Both the position numbers and the translations under genes were made by a program. A DNA stretch of 64,000 nt, taken from Palaemon carinicauda (lineage: Eukaryota; Arthropoda; Malacostraca; Decapoda; Palaemonidae). Positions 48,731 to 61,913 of the stretch are shown here, piece after piece. The stretch covers positions 54,530,786 through 54,594,785 of the forward strand of contig NC_090751.1 of assembly GCF_036898095.1 (NCBI RefSeq), given 5' to 3'. Under the pieces are notes generated by a model. That model ran no database searches and had not been told where the DNA came from. It saw only the letters and a list, made by a program, of their open reading frames with translations. Numbering within the stretch: position 1 is the first letter of the stretch; each line of letters begins with the position of its first letter.

Positions 48731-51700
48731 TTTTAAAGGACTATTAACTATTTTCTGATTATTATAATAATGGTAATGTAGAATGGTTACAACTGTATAA
48801 ACATCTGTTGTTTAGTAACGAGTCTCACTTTAGCAGTCATTTAGAGAAGATCTCTTTAAATCAGAGAATACGAGCGAAATGCTCATGAAAAAGATCTTTC
48901 CTTTCCATGAAATATAACCTTAATATAATTCCAAACGACAACTGCAGAGTTGAAGGAAATATGCAAAAGAGTAATGAAGTCATAATTCATCTCATCCCCG
49001 ACCAAAACTCTCTCCCTTTGTGTGTATGCGTGTGTGTGTGTATATATATATATATTGCCTAAGAAATAAATCATCAAGTGAATTGAGTTGAATTTCACGC
49101 TGTTGCACTTACCCTTGTCTATATATACCACACTACACCTCATGTAAACTGTGTAACCTTGCTAATGCCAATAACCTTAAACACTATTGCCTTCATTGCC
49201 CTACTGTCAGGAATCTGTTACCTCAAGGAAAAAAATTTACTTCAAACCTGTCAATAGTTACTCAAAGATGACCACCTAGGCGTAATTTTGACTCGTCATC
49301 CACACTCTGGTGGCTGCTAAACTGTCTGTTGCAGTTGTTGTGATAATGGAATACGATCTCATATATGTTATTTTTGTAACTGATACACTGATGATTCAAT
49401 GCTGTAATTTTTCTTTTTATGTTGATTTATGATGTACTATATGTAATTGCCAATATGTAACTTTGTTTGACGTCTTTGGGCGTAATAAATTTATTAAATA
49501 ATAATACCCTTGTCTATTGCGCACGGTAAACAAAAAGAAATTTCCTAACAAAGGGCTATCTATGATATCATTAAAATGTGACTTTCATGTATTCAGCCAC
49601 AAAGAGTTTGATTTCAAATTATCTATGGGTCGAGAATAAAGATATAGGTGGATTTTTTAAACGACTATGTATGAGTCAATAAAAAGAGAAAATAAACTTA
49701 AACCACTTGTCCACTGAAGGAGATAAGAGTTCATGTTGACCCTGCTCTACATATTTGTAATTGAAATTAGTTTGACACTAATGCTTGTGACTATAATTGA
49801 TTTACTTTAATATTTTGAATTACAAATAGTTTTAAATTTTGAGCAAGAGAACCGTAAAAAGCAGAATAACTTAATAAAGGATTAAACCTGAGTCCATAGC
49901 AATTCGATAACAGTTTTCAGATTTTCCACCGAAAATTGAAGAATGACTTGGTTGGTGTCAAAATGGCGCTGGTTGTTTACTTCCTTTCCAGGAGTGACGG
50001 GAGATGTCAAAGGGAGGACAGTCGAGGTAAATATATAGTTAGAAGGCAAGATGTCTTGTGAATTGTGTAAAATAGTTGATGTTTGCATATGTCAGAGTAC
50101 TGACCGAATATAGTGAATAGACACGACATAAGACTAGTGAAAGAGTAATATTATGACGGTGAACTGACACCTGGAAGATGGTTTATTATATGGATGGTGG
50201 AATAATGGGAGAAGATTCGCAGGTATAACAGGGAATAAATATTTTGGTAGATGATATACGGTAGATAGCGAATACACAGAATAGGCAAAAAAAACGAAAG
50301 TAGCACGACATTTGTAGAAAACTTGGAGTGTCTCTGGAAGTCAGGGTTGAATTTATGAAGGAACTGTTGCATAAATTATCTTATTGGAGAGTGAGGTGTA
50401 GGTGTTGAACACAAATGAATTAAAAAGAAATGTAGAACCATAAGATTTATAGTTTAAAGAATTGTTAATAGGTTATTACAGAAAAAAATATTAGTTAATT
50501 GTTTTGGGATTATATGGTTATGAAGGATAAGGTGGCGGAAAAAGTACACGATATGAAAGTGCTACGAGGACAAAGTCATGGAAAGGCTAGTGTGATGGTC
50601 GTATAAAATGAAGGATCTCAATGTACAACATAGTAAAATAGAGTGCTTGTAATAAAAGGATAAATGGTGCTGTGTGTAAAGGTACTCACAATGAATTGCT
50701 GAAGAGCGTATGAAGAAACTGATGTTATGGAAGTTTTTAGCATTGAGGGTTCATCTAGGCTCCAAAAGTTGAAACATGAATGAAACAGTGATCGCTGTCT
50801 TGCCTTAATATTTCATATGTATCTTACAAGAGTATGACACATGTGGTACAAGCTGCCCAGTCTTAATTACTAACGAGAACAACGCCTGATCAGAAGTCCC
50901 AACTGGAGGACAAACCTTGCTTGTTATAACACTATGGGAATCAGTTTATAGCTTACTATGTCCAAGCAATTACCAGACGTGTACATCTTCACTTACTATT
51001 TGCTCACAGCCTGATTCAAAAGCTAGGTCAATAGATCTCAAGCCCTGACAATTAGTAAGAGAAACTGAATTCAACCACTATGGTATGCATTGAAACTAGC
51101 AAGCAGAAAAGAAGCATTTTTATTGCCATTGTGGCAAGAAATAATTGAAGAAAAAAATCCTCCAAGTTAAGGATTCGTCAAAGGCTTTACTTTGGAAATG
51201 AAAAGAGTTAAGGTAACAGAAAAACTGCAATGACTTCAAACATTTTGAGGATTAAAATGGTTTAATCCACTAGTAATTATTATAGCTTAGAGCGAGGATC
51301 ATAAATTTAAATGTCGCCCTTCAAAATTGATCACATGTGTAAGCATATAGAATTTAAGCATAACAATCATTGCAAGAATATATTAAAAAGGCAAATCCCC
51401 TATTTCATAAGAACGAGTCGGCACTCTTCAATAAAAGACACGTAGGTCTATCATTTTTCGAGCTGTTGATAACACTTTAATTTGTGATATGATAATGGTT
51501 GTGTATGTTCAAGATATATACTCTGACCCGAAACTTCATCAAACTAGTAATTACATTTATAAATTTATATCGCAAAAGAAACTAACATCAGAGTGAGGAT
51601 AACATCAAGAGACTTTTCGCCAACTTCAGGTCACCTTAAATACCAAGACCGCCTCTTATATCTACAGGTTTTTAGGAGGAAAACACAAAACTAAGATGCT

Positions 51701-52299
51701 CTTTATGGTTCTGATATCAATTACAATAGCTATTATCAATAAGCCATGTATATATAAAAGACAATTATGCCATAAAAACAAACTCGTCAATAATTAGCTA
51801 GTTATTCCTACGAAAGGATACTCAACTACGTTTTCTTTGGTCCTTGTCAATGGGTTTTAATATTAGAAAACGAAATATGGTACACAAAAGTAAATTTAAT
51901 TTATGCAACATCATGGTTGAAAGTTTGAAAAACAAGAGATTCAACCTTTTTTTTTTTTCTTTTCTCGTGAGATATATAGATGAAAGGGTTAAAAATGTAA
52001 AGTTCGGCACAAAGTCCAGAGAAAAACATTTCCACAACAGCAAAAAGATTGAGGACTTCTTGCGGGCCTATCCTTTACCTAACTCAAGCATAGCCTACAT
52101 TAGCTATTATATCAATTCAGTAACTTTCGTGCCTTACATAATTCATATAAGAATCTTAAAAACTTTTAAAATTTAAAAGTTTTTAAAAACTTGAAATGTA
52201 ATTAATAACATACTAAGTAGAAACCTTAGTAATGGCGAAAAATCAATTCTTTTAAAACTGTGGACACTCATGGGTATTTTGGGAATATTTTTTTTTTGT
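48731..52299. other. No gene recognised; possible LINE 3' end near 49330-49500
   Basis: AT-rich DNA. A block ending GACGTCTTTGGGCGTAATAA then ATTTATTAAATAATAAT (about 49468-49505) looks like the 3' end of a non-LTR element, without visible coding sequence. A CA/TA microsatellite lies at 49023-49053. Remaining frames are short and featureless. Confidence 0.35.
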
Positions 52300-52304
52300 A
52301 TCAT

Positions 52305-52660
52305 AAACATCATCATCATCGCCTCCTACGCCTATTGACACAAAGGGTCTCGGTTAGATTTCGCCAGTCGTCTCTATTTTGAGCTTTTAATTCAATAACT
52401 CTCCATTCCTCATCTACTTCACGCTTTATAGTCCTCAGCCATGTAGACCTGGGTCTTCCAACTCTTCTAGTGCCTTGTGGAGCCAAGCTGAACGTTTGAT
52501 GAACTATCACTCTTGGGAAGTGCGAAGAGCATGCCAAAACCATCCCCATCTACCCCGCACCATGATCTCATCCACATATGGCACTCGAGTAATCTCTCTT
52601 AGTTTCATTTCTATTCCTGTCCTGGTGTAAAAAAAAAAAAAAAAACTCCCAATATCTCTT
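52305..52660 (-). pseudogene. LINE C 3' end, RTE-like C-terminus
   Basis: The minus-strand frame 52549-52316 gives FSLAPQGTRRVGRPRSTWLR, KREVDEEWRVIELKAQNRDD and WRNLTETL, the C-terminal region typical of RTE-like elements, ending at a (GAT)n tail (ATCATCATC on the plus strand). It is 5'-truncated near 52660. Confidence 0.85.
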
Positions 52661-54600
52661 GTATCATAAAAGTAACGAATAATTAAGAGTCTAAAATTAC
52701 AAGATTGAAGTGATATAATAAGTCAATAAATTTTAATTGGTGTGTATGCATGTGCGTAGATCTATCGATACTACGGTACAACACCCGGTGTTGTACATGT
52801 ACATGAAAAAATACACATGAAAAATTAAAAGACCAATAACGACCATGTGAATTTTACATAAATTTTGTAATATCAAGGAATAACGAAATACACCTTTTAA
52901 AGTCTCAATACTTTCTTTCTTCAGGACGGAAAAAAATGCGCCGACCCGAAGAAATAAAGAAAACATTATTGTTGAAGATAATGATAATGCACAAGGTTAA
53001 AAAACCTTAGGCAGAGGTAGGAATTGCCACTCTTCGAACGTCACTACGATGTGATGGTTGGCTGCTGATAGCCGAGCAACTACTGTTCAGTTCACATTAT
53101 ATGCATAAATGTGAGATAAACTCAGACGTAGCCACATCTTGATATTCATACCTCAAACACGTACAACTAAAGTTAATCCAAACCTTTAGTAACTGAAAGA
53201 AGGAAATCTTCAAAATCTTTGATAAAATAAGGATTTTTTTACGCAACTTTAATTATTTGATTTATGACTACTTCTGTGTAATTTTGAATAATTTGAACAT
53301 CAAAAAACTTCGTAGACTTGGGAGGGAAGGGGGAATTTAACTTTCTTCTTACAACAGGTGATTTAGATGGGAGAATTGAAATACATAACGTATAAATAAG
53401 TGTTGAAGACTCTGAAATTATCTTCATTATATAGCAAAATTCACAAATTTTCTCATAATCAAACCTGAAAAAAAAAAAATAAAACTGAGAGCTCCCAGAA
53501 AGTGATGGGTAAGAGTCGAGAGTGAGAGAGACGCAGAGGGATGAATCATATTCTATGAAAGTAAATGAAGCTCAAACTAACAGGACTCTATTGAAAAGAG
53601 ATGTTCGCTCAGCATACTGAAGAACACGACTAATGGAGGACCGTGGGGTATGATTAAATTACCATAGAGGCTACTGGATGAAGGGAATAAGTGGGGGAGA
53701 CAGGTTGAAGCATTATGGGAAAAAGGTCACACGACAAAGATTGCGTGGGAGATATTTTTCACCATTAATGAACTTAGTGATTAAGAATATTCTGTTCATA
53801 GTCGTAACGTTATGCACATTTGTTCAAAAGAAATAAACCTAACTAACGTTAATTTAGCTAATGAAAACGTAACCATGTGTTATTCCATCACATAAAACTG
53901 CCAAGGGATGGTAATCCGATTTCCAAAGGCCTGTGTATTGGAACGCAGGACATTATCCATTAAACACGTACTAATTTGTTATTAATGACATGATTTTTTT
54001 TTTTTTGCCTTCCAATTGACCGTTTCCATCAAATCTGTCTTCTTTTGTGAATAATGAACAGTGTGACAGGCTCTGCAGCACTCTTCGTTGTCCAGATATG
54101 CAGTCTACAGAAATGAGTAGCCATTTGTCATGAGGATGTAAACTGGTTGTCTAGATTAGGGCCTTGTTACTGGTACAATTGTAAAGTATAATAAGCACAC
54201 TGGTACTTAATAGTTCCGTAGTAAATTATCATAATCAAAACATCACATCACCAGCTCTAATTTTACGAACTGCAAATCTAGCAAAATAAGCCGAACAAAA
54301 AATAACCCAGTGATCATGTAAAGAAAATAAACAGGAAAATGGATAGCTATGGAAATTTTGTCACAAAAAAACATTAAAGTATCCAAGGTAATCGTCAGTA
54401 TTGCGAAGAAAAGTATCCATATTACTGACTTAAGGTTATCATAGCTAGAACTAATATAATGGTGTATAAAATTACAGTCCACATGTTACAGTATTTAAAA
54501 TAGACATTGTTATATACACCGGTTTTTGGAAAAACATTAGCCTTCTTTTATTCCTAAAAAGAACGAACCCAAACAATAGTTTAACTAAACAAAGTATTAA
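52661..54600. other. No gene recognised
   Basis: AT-rich DNA with poly-A near 52630 and 53470 and poly-T near 53996. No supported feature. Confidence 0.4.
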
Positions 54601-54609
54601 CGTCTATTT

Positions 54610-55075
54610 CCTAGCATCTGGATGACGGCCATTCTCTTTTCTGGGGTAATACAGGGAAAGCTTCATGCCACCATGGGCAATTTTAGTTTATCTTGTGTCA
54701 AGGAGTTACAGGGCAAACTAGAAAAGCGCTCAGAGTGCCGACCTCCGCCACAACAGGTTATTTCTCGAAACCAGCTTGCCTTTCCCAGAATCAATTTAAA
54801 CCGTAGGCGTATTTGAAGTATGTGTAACAAGCATGTGCAAACTTGGGGTCAAAGTTAGGGTTAATTCGGTCAACCTTTTGCTCGACCTTGACCTTTGGCT
54901 TAGGACTTTCAAAATTGAACCACTTCCACCTCTCAACATAACAATTAATCCCTGGAAGTTTCACTACTCTATGAATAAAACTGTGACCAGGTAGTTGACC
55001 ACAAACAAACAGATAAACGGACAAACAGAGGCGAAAACATAACCTCCTCCCAACTTCGTTGACGGAGGTAACAAA
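54610..55075. repeat. Probable interspersed repeat, unclassified
   Basis: Contains GCGCTCAGAGTGCCGACCTC near one end (about 54727) and AACATAACCTCC with GTTGACGGAGGTAAC near 55035-55070. Conserved short blocks about cgacctccgcc and acggaggtaac at the two sides are roughly inverted. The 77-codon minus-strand frame inside it (55024-54791) is probably fortuitous. Repeat status is inferred from the block structure and general familiarity of such motifs in marine invertebrate DNA. Confidence 0.3.
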
Positions 55076-55983
55076 AGACCGGTGTGAACATTTAGACTCG
55101 TACCCACCCCGCAGAAACCTTTGTCTAGGTAGTTATGTAATACATATAATAAAAGATTAATAGGAAAAGATTAAAAAAAATCAGGCGTATATTAAGCAAT
55201 AATAACCATATTCAATAAGTACTTATGATGGTAAATGTGCACATCCGGTAGTCAATCAAATAAGCACTATATTTCTACAATTGTCAATTTAAAATTGAGC
55301 TTTCCGCTTCCATTCAAGGGGCGTTCGGTAAATAAAAAATGCTTGTACTGTAAGAATATAACACCACAAAAATTAAATTAAAATGCAAAGGTTAGAGAGT
55401 GACCATTTAAATAAACTAGAAAGAACTACTGTAGTCTCCCTAATAATACTGAAAATCCAAGGAGAAAATATCCCAGAGGGAACTTCAGTAATAACCTTTG
55501 ATACTGACCGTAATCAACAATTCATTGTAAGAGGTTTTTCAGTCTGCGAACAATGCTATCAGTCTATATGCAACAGTCCTAAAACAAGTTGCATTGATGG
55601 CAAGGAAGGCATTCAGATAATCCTTCAACTTGACTGGCATGAGCTACCGGCCTTCGCCAAATAATCAAAGCGACCCCATCACTGCCGGGTACTCATTAAC
55701 CAGGCTTAAGAATACCCAGGGTTTTAAGTACCTGCCAATGGCATAGAAACCCCATTGAAGACCTTTAGTGCCATTGCAAAATAACTCGTCAAAATCGCAC
55801 AATGGACACAACAAACAAGAAGAACTACTTGTCGGTCACACACCCTTCACTGGTTTTTGTCTCGCAGGTCAATTAGCACAAGTATGAGACATGGGCATGA
55901 AGGGGGGCGGACAAAATCTTACCTCAGAGGCGAGACACGAGGGGTAATTAATGACATTCTGGACCTTAATGATCTAATTTAAT
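55076..55983. other. No gene supported
   Basis: A 93-codon plus-strand frame (55383-55664) with CEQCYQSICN and a further Cys is isolated, without homology or splice context that I recognise. Otherwise empty. Confidence 0.35.
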
Positions 55984-55984
55984 T

Positions 55985-56042
<58 letters not shown>
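55984..56042. repeat. (CT)n microsatellite
   Basis: About 58 bp of CT. Confidence 0.98.
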
Positions 56043-56048
<6 letters not shown>

Positions 56049-56615
56049 CGGCAGAAGGTTGAAATCAACCTCAAATAACTGGCACAATGAATAGAGATGC
56101 TGTTTGTCACCATTGCCTTTGCCGGTGAACGCAAAAGAGAAAGAATATCGTATTGTAAATATAAAAGAAGACATATGAAATTCCTTTGCCCATTTTAGAA
56201 ATACGAAAAACGTCATAAACCCTGACAGGTGCCCTAAACAATTGGCTGCTACCAAGGAACTAGGGATGCTTTGTATTTTTCAGGAATGGCAGTAGATATA
56301 ACATTAAAACGAAACCATCAAAGTCTGTTTCATTTTAAACTTTGGAGACAGCATTTTCCTCAACAATGTATGAAAGAAAAGAATAAACACAGCCTTTCAA
56401 GAAAGTCTCTTTCCTTGAAAGTTATGATGCAACCCAACCCTAGGTGTGAATACTTTCAAGCTTATACAGAGCTAAGGAAAGAAAGTCACACATTGTATAA
56501 GAGTTAACACAGCATTATATTCCTTTCAAGATTTATCTAAAACTTTTCAAAATAAATCGTCAGAAGAAAAACGGTCATAAGCGAGTCATAAACAGCTAAA
56601 GGAACACACACACAC
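56043..56615. other. No gene recognised
   Basis: No repeat or exon identified. A short CA run precedes the next (ATT)n tract. Confidence 0.4.
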
Positions 56616-56617
56616 AC

Positions 56618-56663
<46 letters not shown>

Positions 56664-56965
56664 GTTATAGCTAGCCAAGCTACAAACCTAGTTGGAAAAT
56701 CAAGATGCTAAAAACCTAAGAGCTCCAACAGGGAAAAATAGCCCAGTGAGGAAAGGAAATGAATAAACGATGAGAAAAAATTAGCTATAAATCATTTTAA
56801 AAACAGTAACAACATCAAAACAGATATGTCATATATAAACTATAAAAAGACTAATGTAAGCCTGTTCAACATGAATATATTTTCTGCAAGTTTGAACTTT
56901 TGAAGTTCTACTGATTCAACTACCCGATTAGGAATATCATTCCACAACTTGGTCACAGAGAGGAA
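56616..56965 (-). pseudogene. Jockey-like LINE 3' end with (ATT)n
   Basis: From an (ATT)n tract at 56616-56662 through AGCCAAGCTACAAACCTAGT, AACAGGGAAAAATAGCCCAG, the A-rich part with CATATATAAACTATAAAAAG, to ATTCAACTACCCGATTAGGA and TTCCACAACTTGGTCAC. On the minus strand the last part encodes the end of the ORF, equivalent to the copy at 47280. It is 5'-truncated. Confidence 0.85.
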
Positions 56966-57064
56966 AATTACTTTCCTCTTCAATATTCAATCTAAAGCTA
57001 CTTGACTTAGCATTTCTCACTACTACCATTTACTTGAGCTATCGTTAACTTTGTATTTATTTAC

Positions 57065-59918
57065 AGCGTGGAGATGAAAACTGACCAAAACCCAGCCATG
57101 TATTCAACAACTCCGCCTCGGCCCCCAGTCTCCAGCGGCAATGGAACAACTACCCAAGATGGAGGGCAGTTACATTCTACAACAGGGGGTGCAAAAAATC
57201 TCTAGACTAGAAGAGGCCACCTTTGGAAACTCAACCTTATAATATACAATGTCAGGACACTAAATAGGGAAAAACAATCTGACTGTATTACTAGAAAAGC
57301 TGAAATGAATAAATTGGGATATAATAGGATTGAGTGAAATTAGAATAACTGGGGAATCTTATACAAAATTAAAAGACGGCCATATATTTTGTTTCGGGGT
57401 ATATGAAAGGAACGATGAAAATGGAGTGGGTTTTTTATTGATAAAAATTTTGCAGTTAAAACAGAAGAATTCTTTAGTACTAGTGCTAGCATTGCAGGAT
57501 TAATGATCAAACTACATAGGAAGTATAAACTGGAGAAAAAACTTATGACTCAATTTACATTTGTTTTGGGTGATTTCAATGCTAAAGTAGGCCAAAAGAA
57601 GAAAGGAGAATCAGCAGTAGGTAAATTTGGAGTAGGCACAAGGAATGGCAGAGGAGACATGCATGTAGAATTTGCTGAAAGAAACAATATGAAAATCATG
57701 AACACCTTCTTTCATAAAAAGAACAAATCAAATGGACATGGAGACGGCCAGAATGGAGAAACGAAAAATGAAATAGATTTTATTATCAGTGGAAAAAGTA
57801 AATTTAGTTAAGGATGTAAGTGTTATACAAATTAAAGTCAAACGTTCATAGAATGGTGAGAAGCAAAATTTGTTTAGATATAAGGAAAGAGAGAGAGGAA
57901 AATATTAATTTCAAGAAAGAAAATAAACACTCCTGTAACAAGAGAAAAATTGGATGAGTTTAGTTTAGCAATACAAAATAGGTATTCCAAGCTACATGTT
58001 GAAATGGAAGCAAGTAAAGATGAAAGGAACAGTATTTAAAGAAATTTGTATTGGAATCAACACAAGAGATAGGTAGACGAGTTCCTAAACAAGATCAAGA
58101 AAAACTGTCAGAAAAGACCAGAAAAAAAAAAATTAGAAATGATGGTAAAATCCAAGCGAACTGATATAGAATTAGCAGAACTATTCAAAACAATAAACAA
58201 ACCAAAAACCCAAGATATTCGTAAACACAATCTAACCAAAATTGAGGAAACACTAAATAAAGGAAGAAACATCAAATTTATGAAACAGGGCACCAATAGA
58301 TGTTTTCTTTAAAGGATGAAACTGGAAATATTATCCACAATAGAGATGGAGTGATAAGAATAGTAGAGGATTTCTATATAATAGTCATATAAGAAATAAC
58401 TTCACCAATAGAAATAATGAAATACCAGAGTCGGTACCAAATGTAACAGTAGACGTAAAGAAAACATTAAAAGGCATGAAAAGGGGTAAAGCACAAGAAG
58501 ATGGCATAATAATTGATTTAATAGTAGATGGAGGGGATTTCATAGTAGTAAAACTGGCTGAACTCTACAAATGTCTGTAAAAATGCTCTATATACCCACA
58601 GCTTGGAAAACCTCTATCATACTAATTCACAAAAAAGAAAGCACATAAGACCTGGAAAATTTCCTTCCAATAAGTTTACTCTCCGTAATATATACAAAAT
58701 TTACAAAGATCATATTGGACCGAATAGAAAGACAGATACACTTTAATCAACCAAGAGAGCAGGCAGGCTTTATAAGTGGGTATTCAACAACTGACCATAT
58801 CCATGTAATTAACCAGCTAATGGCAAAATCAACAGAGTATGACAAACGACTATGTATAGCATCTATAGACTAGGAGAAAGCTTTTGATTCTGTCAAAGCA
58901 TCAGCAGTAATGAAAGCCCTTCAAAAACAAGGAACAGGTGAGTCTTTTGTTAGAACACTTGAAGATATCTATAACAGAAGTGGAGCAATCTTAAAACTAC
59001 ATAAAGATAGTGAGAAAATTCCGATTGAGAAAGGAGTTAAATAGGGAGACCCCATCTCTCCTAAATTATTCACAGCATGCCATGATAAAGTGTTTAAGAA
59101 TTTAGATTGGGAAAATGTAGGTATTACTATTAATGGGGAATACCTTAACAACTTAAGATTTGCAGATGACATAGTTGCGTTTAATGAATCATGGGAGGAA
59201 TTACAAAAGGTGATAAAAGATTTGAACAGAGAAGGCAGTAATGTAGAACTAAAATGAATATTAGTAAAACTAAGATAATGTTCAATGAAAATGTAAAGAG
59301 GCAACATAAGAGTTATAAATGAGCCCCTACAGAATGTTAATGAATATATATACTTAGAACAGACAGTAAGTGTTTTCCCAGGATGCAAGACCGAAAATAA
59401 AAGAAAGATAGGCATGGGGGTGGAGTGCATTTGGTATACAATATGAAATTATGAAAAGTAAAATGCCACTTTATCTAAAAGAAAAGTATCTAATGAGATG
59501 TTCCTACGAGTGTTACCTTATGCATCGGAAACTTGGAGCCTTAATAAAGCCTTTGAACATAGGCTAGTTACAACTCAAAAGGCTAAGGAAAGAATAAGGA
59601 TGGGAATATCACTAAACAACAGAAAAAGAGCAACACAGATAAGAGAGCAAACTAAAGTAGAGGATATTCTAACAACTTGGGCATATAATGAGAATGACAG
59701 ACAATAGGTGGTCATTAAGAATCACAGAATGGGTCCCAAGAGATTGTAAAAGAAGCAAGGGAATGAAGAGAAGGCGATAGATAGACGAATTAAGAAAGTT
59801 TGCGAGCGTAGACTGGCATAGAAAGACCATGAACAGACGCAAGTGGAAGGACATGTCTGAGGCCTTTGATCTGTAGGAATTGTAAAGGCTGATGATGATG
59901 ATGATGATGATATTTTAT
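57065..59918 (+). pseudogene. LINE B: near full-length RTE-like element (endonuclease + RT)
   Basis: Plus strand. The 5' leader CTCCGCCTCGGCCCCCAGTC begins near 57110. The endonuclease (EEP fold, nicks the target) starts near 57225 and is readable at 57503-57811 as LGDFNAKVGQ, GVGTRNGRGDMHVEFAERNN and NEIDFIISG. The RT is readable as REQAGFISGYSTTDHIHVIN (about 58755), EKAFDSV, GDPISPKLFTACHD, RFADDIVAF (FADD intact, about 59160) and the C-terminal YASETWSLNKAF and REQTKVEDILTTWAYNENDR (59498-59707). The 3' end is (TGA)n at 59890-59910. Many stops interrupt the frame, for example before EKAFDSV, before GDPISPK and after EGSNVELK. It is the most complete non-LTR copy here but is inactive. Confidence 0.9.
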
Positions 59919-61666
59919 AATATCACTTAACTTCTTTACCGATGCATACATAAACTTGATAACTAGAATAAGGCAGCTGATACTATACATTATTCTAAGT
60001 AAACTGTCCTATGATGTCAAAATTACAGTTTAGTAATAAGAGAATTCACTTTGTTTACTATTCCCGTAGCAAAATCGTTAATGAAAAAAAATATCTAATT
60101 TTACTTGGTACATTCATGAAATATGCTAGTAAAAGAGAGTTTTCGATCAATACCTGATGTGAAAAGAATTTTTCATTATATGGTCACTAAAAAAAATACT
60201 AACTTTCCAATTACCAGTTCGTGCTGAAATATCTCCAAATAAGAAAAAAAATAGCATTTTAAGTAATTTCATATGATGAAAGTTTAAATATTTTGCTGTT
60301 TCCTCTTTTTCGGTAACAGTAAGTTTTGAGAAATTTTTTCTCAGGAAAATCTTGAAAAATGTTGCACATGTTCGCCTTCAATTCCAATACGAAAGTTGAA
60401 GCAAACACGTTACATTACTATTCAACTTAAAACTTTAAAATAAGAATTAGATAATAATACAACTTACGTGAAGTTTTATAAAATGTTTTATTTGGAAATA
60501 TTTCCAAACGTGTATAAACTTTAAAAAAACACGGCAACCTATACACAACGCCCTCGGTCGTCAAATACTTTCAAAACGCCACATGAAATAACGACCGTGA
60601 AAATGGTTTGATTCCCCAAAAGAGGCGGAAAAAGGCCGGTTAACACGAATGGTCAATAAATTCCAAAGCCATAAATAAGTCGAAGGTCAGGGGTGACTCG
60701 CAAAAAGAAATGGAAGATGAAAACCCACAGTGATTTTCACACGCCTTTAATTATAGAGAAAGAGGGAAAAACTTTCAAGATAATCGGAATGACAAGATAC
60801 CCACCATCCAACACCTATAGGCCTGATATTCTAAAAATCCTGTGGCGGAGCTGATAAAAGATAAAATCAACCATCCTCGGAAAGCAGCAGCGAAAGTCTT
60901 GCATTTTATAACCACACAAGGACCTTAACGCCAATGTTACCTAACGTTGAATAATCCAGTAAAAACCCCAATTAAGAAGTAGGTCTGGTAGACTACAAAT
61001 CTCGGTTATCAGGCACCATCTTTGGGGCATCGAGGAGGGGGGGGGGGGGGAGATTAGAAGCGAGGTGGAAAAGGAAGACGGCTTAAGTAGGCTTACAGAG
61101 CATCGTCAGGTAGTAGGCCCTTAAGGGAAAAACGAATATATTCAGGGTTAAAATCTAAAGAAAGGTTATAAGAATTTAAATATTTCAAATATGAACGCTC
61201 ATCGTCACAAATAAAACCATTCCTTCATGAGATGTCCACATCTGAAACCAAAATATCATATCTTCTGAGTTTTGTAAGTATACGTCAATACATGTTCATT
61301 TACACATATTTCAATAAGGTCATTACAAAACGTATTTGAAATGTTTAAAAAAAAAATAACAAAAGGATTTGCTAACGACGCAGACGGGAAATACTCGCTG
61401 CTTAATTATGGTTAACTTGTTTTAGTGTGGTATATATTTCTTTTCTTTATGTTTCGCCTTTTGAATCTCTGATTCAAACATTCAACAGTCTATAAGCTCT
61501 CAATATATATGCTAAGTACAATCCAAAGAACACTTCCAAAGTTTTTTTTTCTTTTGGATGTTGTTAAGATTAATTATACATAAAGTGATGCATTCTAAAT
61601 AACATGGTTTTTTTTTTCTTTTTTAAAAATACCACAAAAATGTGCTAGCGTAAATGTGTGGTGACA
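59919..61666. other. No gene recognised
   Basis: AT-rich DNA with a poly-G run near 61037. No ORF or repeat that I can support. Confidence 0.4.
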
Positions 61667-61678
61667 CACACACACACA

Positions 61679-61767
<89 letters not shown>

Positions 61768-61772
61768 AATAC

Positions 61773-61825
<53 letters not shown>

Positions 61826-61851
61826 ATACACATATATATCTATATATAAAA

Positions 61852-61911
<60 letters not shown>
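61667..61911. repeat. (CA)n and long compound (TA)n microsatellite
   Basis: About 240 bp, mostly TA with a few GTATATATATATAAATACAT-type interruptions. Tyr/Ile frames through it are artefacts. Confidence 0.97.

Positions 61912-61913
<2 letters not shown>

Noticed and set aside
55383..55664. 93-codon plus frame with several Cys
   Set aside because: Isolated, no recognisable domain and no transcript signals. Chance frame cannot be excluded.
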